Positions 1 to 10,782 are shown, counted from the first letter of the stretch. The stretch is DNA of 64,000 nt from Sphingomonas rosea (GCF_039538065.1 NZ_BAABBR010000001.1:2146501-2210500), one strand, 5' to 3'. Notes: generated from the sequence alone by a model not told the origin. Numbers and translations: made by a program.

Positions 1-933
1 GTGCGTCAGGCAGTGCAACTTGGCCTCGTGCCGCGGCTCACCATCCGCCACACCAGCCGGATCGCCGAGGGGCAGATCTACGTGCCGCTGATCAACTGGC
101 TGCTGTGCGTGTCGGTGGTCGTGCTGGTCGTCGTCTTCGGCAACAGCTCGAACCTCGCCAGCGCCTATGGCATCGCGGTGACCGGCACGATGGCGATCAC
201 CACGCTGATGCTCGCGGTGCTGGTCACCCAATATTGGAACTGGCCGCGGTGGCTGTCGTGGCCGCTGATCGCGCTGCTTGGCCTCGTCGACCTCACCTAT
301 TTCGCATCGAACCTGACCAAGTTCTTCGACGGGGGCTGGTTCCCGGTCGTGATCGCGCTGATCAGCTTCACCCTGCTCACCACCTGGGCCAAGGGCCGCG
401 AGCTCGTCCATGTCGAATTGAAGGGCGGGGCGATGCCGATCGAGGTGTTCGTCAAGTCGGTCAGCCAGGGCGTCCACCGGATCCGCGGCACCGCGGTCTA
501 CCTGACCAGCGCAGCGGTCGGCATTCCGCCGGCCTTGCTCCACAACCTCAAGCACAACCAGGTGCTCCACGAGCGCGTGCTGCTGACCACGGTCAAGGTA
601 CTGAACGTCCCCTATGTCCGCGACGAGGACCGGGTCAGCGTCGAGGCGCTCGGCGGTGGATTGAACCGGGTGGTCATCCGCTACGGATTTTCGGAAGACC
701 CGGACATCCCCGCCGCGCTCGCCGCAGCGCGCGACGAGGTCGGCGTGTGCGATGCCATGACCACCAGCTACTTCCTTTCTCGTCAGACCGTCATCGCCGG
801 CAGCAAGCCCGGCATGGCGCGGTGGCGCGAGCGGCTGTTCGCCTGGATGGTCCGCAATTCGGCGACCGCGATGGACTTCTTCAAGCTGCCGCCCAACCGC
901 GTGGTCGAGCTCGGCAGCCAAATCACCATCTAG
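1..933 (+). CDS. kup: Kup-family potassium uptake protein, C-terminal half (cut by window edge)
   Basis: Low-affinity K+/H+ symporter of the inner membrane. The visible 310 residues are the second half of a protein that is usually about 630 aa. They begin in the family segment LGLVPRLTIRHTS and run through GQIYVPLINWLL, several hydrophobic helices (about residues 30-130) and then the long soluble cytoplasmic tail (about 140-310). The GTG at base 1 is only the first in-frame codon of the window; the true start lies upstream. The frame is intact to its stop. A TupA-like ATP-grasp gene follows on the same strand. Confidence 0.93.
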   Translation: MRQAVQLGLVPRLTIRHTSRIAEGQIYVPLINWLLCVSVVVLVVVFGNSSNLASAYGIAVTGTMAITTLMLAVLVTQYWNWPRWLSWPLIALLGLVDLTYFASNLTKFFDGGWFPVVIALISFTLLTTWAKGRELVHVELKGGAMPIEVFVKSVSQGVHRIRGTAVYLTSAAVGIPPALLHNLKHNQVLHERVLLTTVKVLNVPYVRDEDRVSVEALGGGLNRVVIRYGFSEDPDIPAALAAARDEVGVCDAMTTSYFLSRQTVIAGSKPGMARWRERLFAWMVRNSATAMDFFKLPPNRVVELGSQITI

Positions 934-970
934 GCCTTTGGTCCGGTAGCGGAACGAAGCGCGGGGTTCG

Positions 971-1846
971 TTGCTTGCACGGGGGATGTTCGCGTTTCTC
1001 CGTCGCCCGCCCACCCCCGCGGGCACCAGCCCGCTGCGGATCCAGCTCACTTACTGGTGGCGACACCGCCGGCTCGCCCGGCTGACCGATCCCAGGCTGC
1101 TGACCGAGTGGATCCAGCACCGCAAGCTCAACGACCGCGATCCGCGCCTCCCGATCCTCGCCGACAAGCTCCGGGTGAAGCCGTGGGTCGCGCAAATGCT
1201 CGGGACCGAATGGGTGACGCCGACCCTGTGGCAGGGGCGGAAACTTCCCGCCGAGCCTGTCTGGCCGATGCCGTTCGTCGTCAAGGCGCGCCACGGCTGC
1301 AACCAGACGGTCGTGGTGCGCACGGCCGATGATTATCGCCGGGTGCTGGGTCTCGCCGACGGGTGGCTCGGGACGAGCTATGGCGAGTGGCTCGACGAAT
1401 GGCTCTACGGACAGATCGAGCCGGGGCTGCTGGTCGAACCTTATATCGGTGAGGGCGAGCTTTTGCCGATCGACTACAAGGTCTTCGTCTTCGGCGGCGA
1501 AGCGCGGTTCGTCCAGGTCCACCTCGGCCGCGGCGGCAACCATCGCTGGATCGTGTTCGATCGCCAGTGGCGCCGGGTGTCGCCGGCCACCGCCGATCCC
1601 GATCCGGCGCGGCCGGCCTCGCTCCCCGCCATGCTGGCTGCGGCCGAGACGCTGGGCGAGGACTTCAGTTTCGTTCGCGCCGACTTCTACGAGATCGCCG
1701 GCAGCGCCCGCTTCGGCGAAATGACCTTCTATCCGGGGAGCGGCCTCGAGCCCGTCGAGCCGCCGGGCCTCAACGCCGCCATGGGCGCCCTCTGGGCGGC
1801 GGCGGTCGCGCTCGAGCCGCTCCGGTCGGTCATCCTCGCCGCTTGA
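971..1846 (+). CDS. TupA-like ATP-grasp protein
   Basis: About 286-291 aa, resembling the TupA-like ATP-grasp family, whose members lie in polysaccharide and teichuronopeptide loci and are thought to ligate amino acids to glycans. Visible supports are a basic N-terminal region with a WW(R)HRR segment, VVKARHGCNQ (an ATP-grasp-like lysine/glycine region near residue 100), LPIDYKVFVFGG near 170, and a C-terminal FVRADFYEI..FGEMTFYPGSGLE segment that fits the metal-binding acidic residues. The longest frame starts at TTG 971; ATG 986 is an equally good start. It follows kup after 37 bases. The substrate is unknown and no glycan genes are adjacent here. Confidence 0.72.
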   Translation: MLARGMFAFLRRPPTPAGTSPLRIQLTYWWRHRRLARLTDPRLLTEWIQHRKLNDRDPRLPILADKLRVKPWVAQMLGTEWVTPTLWQGRKLPAEPVWPMPFVVKARHGCNQTVVVRTADDYRRVLGLADGWLGTSYGEWLDEWLYGQIEPGLLVEPYIGEGELLPIDYKVFVFGGEARFVQVHLGRGGNHRWIVFDRQWRRVSPATADPDPARPASLPAMLAAAETLGEDFSFVRADFYEIAGSARFGEMTFYPGSGLEPVEPPGLNAAMGALWAAAVALEPLRSVILAA

Positions 1847-1872
1847 CCCACTGCCATTCCCGGCTGTATTGC
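1843..1872 (+). promoter_or_regulatory. Possible housekeeping promoter for the lipoprotein gene
   Basis: TTGACC at 1843-1848 and TATTGC at 1867-1872 are separated by 18 bases, and the next gene starts at 1900. The -35 box overlaps the stop of the ATP-grasp gene. The palindrome GTTGCAAC (1874-1881) lies just downstream, where an operator could act. The -10 box is imperfect, so this is a suggestion from sequence only. Confidence 0.35.
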
Positions 1873-1899
1873 TGTTGCAACACAGTGGGAGTGAGGCAA

Positions 1900-2382
1900 G
1901 TGAAGCAGGCTTTGTTGATCGTCGCGACGCTCGGTCTGTCGGCGTGCGACGTCGATTTCGACACCGACAATGCGAGCAAGTCCGAGAAGGTCGCGATCGA
2001 GGGCAAGGGCGACGGGCAGGTCAAGTTCGACCTCCCCTTCGCCAAGGGCAACATCAAGCTTCCCGAAGGCATGATGAAGGACGCCAATTTCGACATCGAC
2101 GGGGTCAAGATGTACCCCGACGCGAAGATCGACGGCTTCAGCATCGACGCCGGCACGGGCAAGGACGCCAAGGTCAATTTCGCCTTCAACGCGCCGGCCA
2201 CGCCCGACGCGGTGCGGGGCTATTTCCTCGAGCAGTTCAAGGCCAAGGGCGTCGATGCCCGCGCCACCGCGCAGGGGCTCGAGGGCACGAGCAAGGACGG
2301 GGACACCTTCGCCATGGCCTTCGTCCCGCAGGGGAGCGGCACGAAGGGCAGCATCGTCCTTCAGGACAAGGCCAGGAACTAG
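1900..2382 (+). CDS. Predicted lipoprotein of unknown function
   Basis: 160 aa from a GTG start preceded by GGGAG. The N-terminus is a short lipoprotein signal ending in the lipobox LSAC (Cys16), so the mature protein should be lipid-anchored in the envelope. The rest is soluble and rich in Lys, Asp and Gly, with no motif I recognise. Its stop codon overlaps that of the convergent anion transporter in the four bases CTAG. It has its own possible promoter at 1843-1872 and need not be co-transcribed with the ATP-grasp gene. Confidence 0.75.
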   Translation: MKQALLIVATLGLSACDVDFDTDNASKSEKVAIEGKGDGQVKFDLPFAKGNIKLPEGMMKDANFDIDGVKMYPDAKIDGFSIDAGTGKDAKVNFAFNAPATPDAVRGYFLEQFKAKGVDARATAQGLEGTSKDGDTFAMAFVPQGSGTKGSIVLQDKARN

Positions 2383-3719
2383 AACGGAAAGAAGAACGGG
2401 ATGACCGCGCAGGCCGTTGCCGCGGTGACGAGGTTGAGCGGCATCCCGAGCTTCACGAAGTCGAGATAGCGGTAGCGGCCGAGCTGGTAGACCAAAGCGT
2501 TGGTCTGGTAGCCGAACGGGGTCGCGAAGGCGGCGCTGGCGGCGAGCATGGTCGCGACGAGGAAGGGGCGGGGGCTGACCGACAGCGCCTCGCCCATCGA
2601 CACGGCGATCGGCGTGAACAGCACCGCGACCGTGGCGTTCGACAGGATCTCGGTCAGGAACAGCACCGCGACGTAGAGCAACGCCAGCGCCGCGAGCGGG
2701 GGCAGGCCATCGACGCTGCCGATCAGCGCGGTCGCGATGGTCTCGGCGACGCCCGAGGTGCGCAGCGCGATGCCCAGCACGAGCATTCCCGCGATCAGCA
2801 TGAGGACGTCGGGGCGAAGGCCCGAATAGGCCTCGTCGGCGGTCAGCACGCGCAGCAGGATAAGGAGGATCGCCCCGGCAAAGGCGCAGGCGGCGATGGG
2901 CGCGACCCCGATGGCCGCGGCGGCGATCACCCCGGCGAATACCGCGAGCGAGACCAAGGCCCGGACCGGCTGCAACGGCCGCTCCTCGGCAAAGGCGGAA
3001 GCGTCGCCGGGGAGGCCGCCCGCGGCATTGGTCGCGCCGATCGTGGGCGGGGCCGGCACCACGGCCGCTTCGCTCTTGTCGATCAGCCGGCCGCTGAACA
3101 GGAAGAGGTAGAGCCCGCCGACCAGCGCCACCGCGACGCCCACCGGCGTGATCTCGAAGATCGAGAATTTCACCTGCCCCGCCGCGCCCGCGACGTCATT
3201 GACGAGGAGGTTGGTCGAGGTGCCGATCAGCGTGCAGCCCCCGCCAAGGATGGTCGCGTAGGACAGGGGAATGAGGAACGGTTTGGCCGAGATCCCCATC
3301 CGCTCGGCAGTGTCCTTGATGACCGGCGCGAGCAGCACGACGATCGGCGTGTTGTTGAGGATCGAGGACGCCGCGCCGCCAACCGCGATCAGGAGCCACA
3401 GGCCGGCCTTGCCGATCCGCTGGCACAGCGCAACGAGCGCGCGGATCCCGGCGTCGAGGAGGCCCGCGCGCTCCATCGCGTAGGCGATGACGAACAGCGA
3501 GGCGAGGGTGATGACCGCCGGGCTCGCGAACGCGCTCTGGACCTGGATCGGGCGGACGACGCCGGTCATCAGGAGTACCGCCGCCCCCGATAGCGCGATG
3601 ACGTCGGAGCGGCCCTTGTCGAGGATCAGCGCGACGACCACCGCGACCAGCACGGCGAGCGTGATCACCTGCGGGGTCAGGAGGTGGGTCAGTTCGGCCA
3701 AGGATCGATGGCCGGACAC
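2379..3719 (-). CDS. SLC13/DASS-type anion:sodium symporter
   Basis: Polytopic inner-membrane transporter of about 446 aa in the divalent anion:Na+ symporter / ArsB-NhaD superfamily, expected to move dicarboxylates, sulfate or a similar anion. Two matching half-repeats carry the family signatures SILNNTPIVVLLAPV (about residue 125) and EILSNATVAVLFTPIA (about 350), each followed by a Gly/Ser/Thr-rich re-entrant segment (GGGCTLIGTSTNLLVND; AAFATPFGYQTNALVY). No TrkA-C domain is obvious in the middle, so it is a short member. The start is uncertain: GTG 3719 is used, but TTG 3749 and TTG 3701 are in frame and none has a clear ribosome site. It lies downstream of the clpA terminator, so it is probably transcribed separately. 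Confidence 0.85.
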   Translation of the reverse strand: MSGHRSLAELTHLLTPQVITLAVLVAVVVALILDKGRSDVIALSGAAVLLMTGVVRPIQVQSAFASPAVITLASLFVIAYAMERAGLLDAGIRALVALCQRIGKAGLWLLIAVGGAASSILNNTPIVVLLAPVIKDTAERMGISAKPFLIPLSYATILGGGCTLIGTSTNLLVNDVAGAAGQVKFSIFEITPVGVAVALVGGLYLFLFSGRLIDKSEAAVVPAPPTIGATNAAGGLPGDASAFAEERPLQPVRALVSLAVFAGVIAAAAIGVAPIAACAFAGAILLILLRVLTADEAYSGLRPDVLMLIAGMLVLGIALRTSGVAETIATALIGSVDGLPPLAALALLYVAVLFLTEILSNATVAVLFTPIAVSMGEALSVSPRPFLVATMLAASAAFATPFGYQTNALVYQLGRYRYLDFVKLGMPLNLVTAATACAVIPFFFPF

Positions 3720-3744
3720 CGGCAACGCGCATTGTTCATCGGCA

Positions 3745-3785
3745 GACAAACGAAACAGGGCGCGGAAGGTCCCTTCCGCGCCCTG
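3745..3785 (-). terminator. Strong intrinsic terminator of clpA
   Basis: Bases 3756-3769 and 3772-3785 form a perfect 14-bp inverted repeat (arm CAGGGCGCGGAAGG) with a two-base loop. Read on the minus strand it is followed by TTTCGTTTGTC. It sits 25 bases after the clpA stop and before the DASS transporter, which makes it a rho-independent terminator for clpA. Confidence 0.85.
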
Positions 3786-3810
3786 CTCGGTTCGTTGATG
3801 AAGGCCGGCC

Positions 3811-6177
<2,367 letters not shown>

Positions 6178-6282
6178 TCGGGGACTCCTGATCCGGGAGC
6201 GACACGCACCCGGCGTTCTTAACTTCTTATCTCGTGCGGCGTTGCGGCCTTCACAAGGGCGGCCAAAAGCAGAGGGCGAAAT

Positions 6283-6477
6283 CTATCGCTTGAAGAGGGC
6301 ATCGGCGGCGGAGCGGTGCTTGGCGACCGCAAGGGCGTGCGCCCGGACCCGGGCGATCTCGGCCTCGAGCGCGGCGATCCGCTCCTCGAGTTCATGCGCG
6401 CTCAGCGGATCGAGGTCCTGCCGGGCCAGCAGGACCAGCGGGTCCTCGGGGCGTGACGAGAAGAATTCGTCGTCCAT
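6283..6477 (-). CDS. DUF1192 family small protein
   Basis: 64 aa starting MDDEFF. It matches the short DUF1192 family of alphaproteobacteria: an acidic N-terminus, PEDPLVLLARQDLDPLS, then a Glu/Ala-rich helix (ELEERIAALEAEIARVRAH) that could form a coiled coil. Function is unknown. The family is commonly found beside a quinone oxidoreductase gene, as here (divergent, 130 bases away). It reads toward clpA with a 105-base gap. Confidence 0.82.
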   Translation of the reverse strand: MDDEFFSSRPEDPLVLLARQDLDPLSAHELEERIAALEAEIARVRAHALAVAKHRSAADALFKR

Positions 6478-6607
6478 GCGGCAAAGGTCGGCTCGCCCAT
6501 CCAACAAGTCAACGGGCCTCGGGGCCATCATCCCCAACTTTTCGCTTTGCCGTGCCTGCGGAGCGGTTAAGGCATGGGCGAGAAGTAGCTCGCGGAGACG
6601 GATACGG

Positions 6608-7600
6608 ATGCAAGTGCCTGACGTCATGACGGCAATCGAGATCAGTACGCCGGGCGGTCCCGACGTTCTCGTTCCGGGCAAGAGACCGGTGCCGCAGCCG
6701 GGCCCGGGCGAACTTCTGGTCAAGGTGGCGGCGGCGGGCGTCAACCGTCCCGACGTCCTCCAGCGCCGCGGCGCCTATCCGCCCCCGCCGGGCGCCTCGG
6801 ACCTCCCCGGTCTCGAGGTCGCGGGCGAGGTCGTGGCGGCGGGGCAGGGGGCGACCCACCTCATCGGCACCAACGTCTGCGCGCTGGTCGCGGGCGGGGG
6901 CTACGCCGAATATGCGATTGCGCCCGCGGGGACGTCGCTCCCCGTGCCCGAAGGCCTGTCGATGGCCGAGGCGGCGGCGCTTCCCGAGACGCTCTTCACC
7001 GTCTGGATCAACCTGTTCGAACGCGGCTTCGCGACCGAGGGCGAGTGGGCACTGATCCACGGCGGCACCAGCGGCATCGGCACCATGGCGATCAGCCTGT
7101 GCAAATTGTTCGGGGTGAAGGCGGTCGTCACCTGCGGCGGCGACGACAAATGCGCCGCCGCCCTCAAGCTCGGCGCGGCCGCGGCGATCAACTACAAGAC
7201 CCGCGACTTCGTCAACGAGGTCAGGCAACTGACCGGCGGCGCGGGCGTGAATGTTGTCCTCGACATGGTCGGCGGAGATTACATCGCCCGCAACCTCGCG
7301 GTCCTCGCCGACGACGGCCGCCACGTCTCGATCGCGACCCAGCGCGGCGTGACGGCGGAAGTGAGCTTCCTCGACATCATGCGGCGGCGGCTGACGCTCA
7401 CCGGCTCGACGCTCCGGCCGCGCACGCTCGCCTTCAAGACGCTCGTCGCCGAGGAATTGCGCGCGACCGTCTGGCCGTTTGTCGAGAGCGGCCAGCTCCG
7501 CCCCGTCATGGACCGGACCTTTCCGCTGCGCGAGGCGAGCGCCGCCCACGCCCGGATGGAAGGCGGCGACCATGTCGGCAAGATCGTCCTGACGGTCTGA
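6608..7600 (+). CDS. NAD(P)H:quinone oxidoreductase, zinc-free MDR family (PIG3-like)
   Basis: 330-aa medium-chain dehydrogenase/reductase that would reduce quinones with NADPH in the cytosol. Visible features are the N-terminal GroES-like fold (AAAGVNRPDVLQRRGAYPPPPGASDLPGLEVAG), a catalytic-zinc-free domain, the Rossmann motif ALIHGGTSGIGTMAI near residue 150, and the C-terminal GGDHVGKIVL typical of the PIG3/QOR group. ATG 6608 follows a GGAG at proper distance; ATG 6626 is an alternative. It ends shortly before two hairpins (7606-7684). Confidence 0.92.
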   Translation: MQVPDVMTAIEISTPGGPDVLVPGKRPVPQPGPGELLVKVAAAGVNRPDVLQRRGAYPPPPGASDLPGLEVAGEVVAAGQGATHLIGTNVCALVAGGGYAEYAIAPAGTSLPVPEGLSMAEAAALPETLFTVWINLFERGFATEGEWALIHGGTSGIGTMAISLCKLFGVKAVVTCGGDDKCAAALKLGAAAAINYKTRDFVNEVRQLTGGAGVNVVLDMVGGDYIARNLAVLADDGRHVSIATQRGVTAEVSFLDIMRRRLTLTGSTLRPRTLAFKTLVAEELRATVWPFVESGQLRPVMDRTFPLREASAAHARMEGGDHVGKIVLTV

Positions 7601-7605
7601 CCCGA

Positions 7606-7633
7606 CGAGGGCGGTTGCGCTTCGCCGCCCTCG
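7606..7633 (+). other. Stem-loop downstream of the quinone reductase gene
   Basis: CGAGGGCGG (7606-7614) pairs perfectly with CCGCCCTCG (7625-7633) around a 10-base loop. There is no T-run after it, so alone it is not a terminator. It lies between the gene end at 7600 and the terminator at 7656. Confidence 0.55.
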
Positions 7634-7655
7634 CGGTTATCTCGGTGCAATGCTC

Positions 7656-7684
7656 GGCCGCTCCGTAAAGGGGCGGCCCTTTTT
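7656..7684 (+). terminator. Intrinsic terminator between quinone reductase and TrcR-like gene
   Basis: GGCCGCTCC (7656-7664) pairs with GGGGCGGCC (7670-7678), with one G-T wobble, around GTAAA, followed by C and five Ts. It should end the quinone reductase transcript. It ends only 20 bases before the next start codon, so it could also act as a leader attenuator for that gene. Confidence 0.7.
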
Positions 7685-7704
7685 GTGTCCGGAGACGACA
7701 GACC

Positions 7705-8433
7705 ATGGCCCAAGTTCAGCCGCAGGCGACCCCGCTCATGCCCCATGCGACCGCCGCATGGCTGGTCGACAACACCGGCCTGACCTTCGAGCAGATCGCC
7801 GAATTCTGCGGCCTTCACATCCTCGAGGTGCAGGCGATCGCCGACGACACCGCGGCGACCAAGCTGACCGGCCGCGACCCGCTCCGCTCGGGCGAGCTCA
7901 CCCACGAGGAGATCGAGCGCGGCCAGGCCGATCCCAATTACACGCTCAAGATGTTCAAGGCGCCCGAGCAGGTCACCCGCACCAAGGGCCCGCGCTACAC
8001 CCCGGTCTCGAAGCGGCAGGACAAGCCCGACGGCATCGCGTGGATCATCAAGAATCACCCGGAAGTGTCTGACGGCGCGATCGGAAAGCTGATCGGCACG
8101 ACCCGCACGACGATCGCCGCGATCCGCGATCGCAGCCACTGGAACATCGCCAACATCCAGCCCAAGGATCCGGTCACGCTCGGGCTCACCAGCCAGCGCG
8201 AGCTCGATGCCGCGGTCGCCAAGGCGCAGAAGGCAGCGGGGATCGAGCAGGTCGACGACGGCCGCCTCGACACCGATCGTGCCAGCCTGATCGAGCAGCT
8301 CCGCGCCGAGCGCGAGCAGCATGCCCGCGACGCTGAAGCCGCCGCCATCGACGCCCAGCGCGACGAGCATGGCCTTGCACCCGGCGAGATCATGCCCGGC
8401 GTCCAGGACCCGTTCCGCAAGGTCTCGGAATAA
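7705..8433 (+). CDS. trcR: DUF1013 / TrcR-like cell-cycle transcriptional regulator
   Basis: 242-aa protein of the DUF1013 family, conserved in alphaproteobacteria; members are annotated as the cell-cycle regulator TrcR. Two helix-turn-helix-like stretches can be seen: LTFEQIAEFCGLHILEVQAI (about 28-47) and VSDGAIGKLIGTTRTTIAAI (about 120-140), the second followed by WNIANIQPKDPVTLGL. The C-terminal third is Ala/Glu/Arg-rich, probably helical. Start at ATG 7705, with CCGGAGA upstream. The role in DNA binding is inferred from the family name and HTH-like sequence. Confidence 0.85.
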   Translation: MAQVQPQATPLMPHATAAWLVDNTGLTFEQIAEFCGLHILEVQAIADDTAATKLTGRDPLRSGELTHEEIERGQADPNYTLKMFKAPEQVTRTKGPRYTPVSKRQDKPDGIAWIIKNHPEVSDGAIGKLIGTTRTTIAAIRDRSHWNIANIQPKDPVTLGLTSQRELDAAVAKAQKAAGIEQVDDGRLDTDRASLIEQLRAEREQHARDAEAAAIDAQRDEHGLAPGEIMPGVQDPFRKVSE

Positions 8434-8435
8434 CG

Positions 8436-8514
8436 CCCTTCGACTGCGCGCCTTCGGCGCTCCGCTCAGGACGAACGATGGTTTGTTCGTTCGTCCTGAG
8501 CGAAGTCGAAGGAC
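8436..8514. repeat. Sphingomonad palindromic intergenic repeat
   Basis: A perfect 16-bp inverted repeat, CGCTCAGGACGAACGA at 8463-8478 and its complement at 8487-8502, is extended by outer arms CCTTCGACT (left) and AGTCGAAGG (right). The left arm carries about 15 extra bases. It fills the gap between the TrcR-like gene and xseB. Related sequence recurs at 15881-15920. It behaves like a REP/MITE-type intergenic element. Confidence 0.75.
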
Positions 8515-8556
8515 GCTCGCGCTTGCTTCTCCTCCAAGCCGAGCTAATCCCTAGCC

Positions 8557-8796
8557 ATGGCCTCCGCCCCCGAAACCCTCTCCTTCGAAGCCGCGCTTGC
8601 CCGGCTCGAGGAAATCGTCCGCCAGCTCGAACGCGGTGAAGCGCCGCTCGACCAGTCGATCGACCTCTATCAGGAAGGCGATCGCCTGAAGCGCCTGTGC
8701 GAAGAACGGCTGAAGTCGGCGCAGGCGCGGATCGACGCCATCGCCCTCGGTCCCGACGGCAAACCCGCCGGCATCCGGCCGTTCGACGCCGACTGA
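8557..8796 (+). CDS. xseB: Exodeoxyribonuclease VII small subunit
   Basis: 79 aa, the usual length. Contains the family core SFEAALARLEEIVRQLERGEAPLDQSI followed by LYQEGDRLKRLCEERLKSAQARI. It assembles with XseA into the single-strand-specific exonuclease VII; xseA is not in this window. Its TGA overlaps the ATG of ispA in the sequence TGATG, so the two are translationally coupled, as in many proteobacteria. Confidence 0.95.
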   Translation: MASAPETLSFEAALARLEEIVRQLERGEAPLDQSIDLYQEGDRLKRLCEERLKSAQARIDAIALGPDGKPAGIRPFDAD

Positions 8797-9701
8797 TGGC
8801 GACCCTCGCCGACCCCGTCGACCTTCTCGGCGAAGCCAGGCGCATCGCCGCTGGCGTCGACCGCCTGTTCGAGGGTGCGCTCGCCGACCGCTGCGACGGC
8901 CGCGACCGCCTGTGCGCCGCGATGCGTCATGCGGGAATCGGCGGCGGCAAGCGGCTGCGTCCGCTGATCACCGTCGCCGCCGCGCGCCTGTTCGCGCTCG
9001 ACGAGGAGCGCGCCCTTCGCGCCGGCGCGGCGATCGAGGCGATCCACGTCTACAGCCTCATCCACGACGACCTGCCGTGCATGGACGACGATGACCTCAG
9101 GCGGGGCAAGCCGACGGTCCACAAGGCTTTCGACGAGGCGACCGCAGTGCTCGCCGGCGACTGCTATCATGCGCTCGCCTTCGAACTGCTCGCCGACGAG
9201 CGCACCCACGAGGATCCGTTCGTCCGCTCCGAGCTCGTCCTCGAACTCGCCAGGGCGAGCGGGATCGACGGCATGGGCGGCGGCCAGGCGATGGACCTCG
9301 CGGCCGAGGGCGAAACGCTCGATCTCGGCGCCATCACCCGCCTGCAGCAATTGAAGACGGGCGCGCTGATCGAATATGCGGTCGAAGCGGCAGTCATCAT
9401 GGGCCGTGTCGCTCCCGAAGGCCGCGCGCCCTATCGCGGCTACGCCCGCAACGTCGGCCTCGCCTTCCAGATCGCCGACGACCTGCTCGACCATGAGGGC
9501 GACGAGGAAGCCGCCGGCAAGAAGCTCCAGAAGGACGCGGAGATGGGCAAGGCGACCTTCGTCTCGCTCCTCGGCGCCGATCGCGCGCGCCAGCAGGCGC
9601 AGATGCTGGTCGACCAGGCGATCGAGCACCTCCACGCCCACGGGGAAGAAGCCGACCTCCTCCGCGCCATCGCCCGCTACGCCGTGGAGCGCGACCGGTG
9701 A
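8796..9701 (+). CDS. ispA: Polyprenyl synthetase, probable (2E,6E)-farnesyl diphosphate synthase
   Basis: 301-aa trans-prenyltransferase that condenses IPP with DMAPP/GPP to make FPP for quinones, carotenoids and undecaprenyl phosphate. The first Asp-rich motif is IHDDLPCMDDDDLRRG (about residues 85-100) and the second is FQIADDLLDHEGD (about 220). GGGKRLRP and LQQLKTG complete the signatures. Start ATG 8796 overlaps the xseB stop. The usual next gene, dxs, is missing and coaD follows with a 4-base overlap. Confidence 0.93.
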   Translation: MATLADPVDLLGEARRIAAGVDRLFEGALADRCDGRDRLCAAMRHAGIGGGKRLRPLITVAAARLFALDEERALRAGAAIEAIHVYSLIHDDLPCMDDDDLRRGKPTVHKAFDEATAVLAGDCYHALAFELLADERTHEDPFVRSELVLELARASGIDGMGGGQAMDLAAEGETLDLGAITRLQQLKTGALIEYAVEAAVIMGRVAPEGRAPYRGYARNVGLAFQIADDLLDHEGDEEAAGKKLQKDAEMGKATFVSLLGADRARQQAQMLVDQAIEHLHAHGEEADLLRAIARYAVERDR

Positions 9702-10195
9702 CCGCCCGCACCGCCGTCTATCCCGGCACCTTCGACCCGATCACGCTCGGGCACCTCGACATCATCCGGCGCGGGAGCCGGCTCGCCGACCGGCTGGTGA
9801 TCGGGGTCACCACCAACCCCTCCAAGACGCCGCTCTTCTCGACTGAGGAGCGGATCGCAGCGGTCCGGCGCGAGACCGCCGACATCGCCAACATCGAGGT
9901 GGTCGGCTTCGACGCGCTGCTGATGGACTTTGCCGAAAGCCAGGGCGCCTCGATGATCCTGCGCGGCCTGCGCGCGGTCGCCGACTTCGAATACGAATAT
10001 CAGATGGCGGGCATGAACCAGCAGCTCAATGACCGGATCGAGACGGTCTTCCTGATGGCCGACGTCTGCCTCCAGCCGATCGCGTCAAGGCTGGTGAAAG
10101 AAATCGCCCGCTACGGCGGCGCCATCGACAAATTCGTCACCCCTGCGGTCGCCGCCGACGTTGCGGCGCGCCTGGGGCATGAGGGGAAGTTATGA
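9698..10195 (+). CDS. coaD: Phosphopantetheine adenylyltransferase
   Basis: 165 aa, the normal size. Adenylylates 4'-phosphopantetheine to dephospho-CoA. The nucleotidyltransferase motif YPGTFDPITLGHLDII is at residues 7-22, and RGLRAVADFEYEYQMAGMN and SRLVKEIARYGG are the other conserved blocks. GTG start at 9698 overlaps the ispA stop; its own stop overlaps the ATG of the cyclophilin gene. It belongs to the xseB-ispA-coaD-ppi-queA run. Confidence 0.97.
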   Translation: MTARTAVYPGTFDPITLGHLDIIRRGSRLADRLVIGVTTNPSKTPLFSTEERIAAVRRETADIANIEVVGFDALLMDFAESQGASMILRGLRAVADFEYEYQMAGMNQQLNDRIETVFLMADVCLQPIASRLVKEIARYGGAIDKFVTPAVAADVAARLGHEGKL

Positions 10196-10782
10196 AGCTC
10201 AAGTTCGCCCTGCCGATCCTGGCCCTGCTGGCCGCGCCGGCCCCGGTCCTCGCCGCCAAGAAGCAGCCGGTCGGCCCGCCCGCGACCGCCGACCTGCCGA
10301 TCAACGCGCCCGCCGCGGTGGTCGCCGACAAGTCGAACCAGCTGATCCTCGACCTGTCGAGCGGCGGCCAGGTCGTCATCCAAATGCGCCCCGATGCCGC
10401 CCCCAAGATGGTCGAGCGGATCAAGACGCTGACCCGCCAGGGCTTCTACAACGGGCTCGCCTTTCACCGCGTGATCCCGGGCTTCATGGCGCAGGGCGGC
10501 GATCCCAAGGGCGACGGCACCGGCGGCTCGCCACTGGCCGACGTGCCGGCCGAGTTCAACAGCCTGCCGCACCTGCGTGGGAGCGTCGCGGCCGCCCGCG
10601 CAACCGATCCCAACAGCGCCAACAGCCAGTTCTACATCATGTTCGCGCCGCGCGTGAGCCTCGACAACAAGTACACCGTCTTCGGCCGCGTGATCAGCGG
10701 CATGCCCAACGTCGACAAGATCGCGCCGGGCGAGCCGCCCGAAGCGCCGACCAAGATCGTTCGGGCGACCCTGGGGGGCTGA
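10192..10782 (+). CDS. Periplasmic cyclophilin-type peptidyl-prolyl isomerase
   Basis: 196 aa with a Sec signal peptide (MKLKFALPILALLAAPAPVLA), so it acts on proline isomerisation in the periplasm. The cyclophilin core runs from about 50 to 190 and shows FYNGLAFHRVIPGFMAQGGD (the catalytic Arg region), NSANSQFYIMF and VFGRVISGM. It overlaps the coaD stop by four bases (ATGA) and lies 39 bases before queA. Confidence 0.94.
   Translation: MKLKFALPILALLAAPAPVLAAKKQPVGPPATADLPINAPAAVVADKSNQLILDLSSGGQVVIQMRPDAAPKMVERIKTLTRQGFYNGLAFHRVIPGFMAQGGDPKGDGTGGSPLADVPAEFNSLPHLRGSVAAARATDPNSANSQFYIMFAPRVSLDNKYTVFGRVISGMPNVDKIAPGEPPEAPTKIVRATLGG

Noticed and set aside
1..3. GTG at base 1 as the start of a 310-aa protein
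   Set aside because: The sequence is the interior of a Kup transporter that extends beyond the window.
951..972. GGAAC...CGTT before the ATP-grasp gene as an EcfG promoter
   Set aside because: The spacer is 13 bases, not 16-17.
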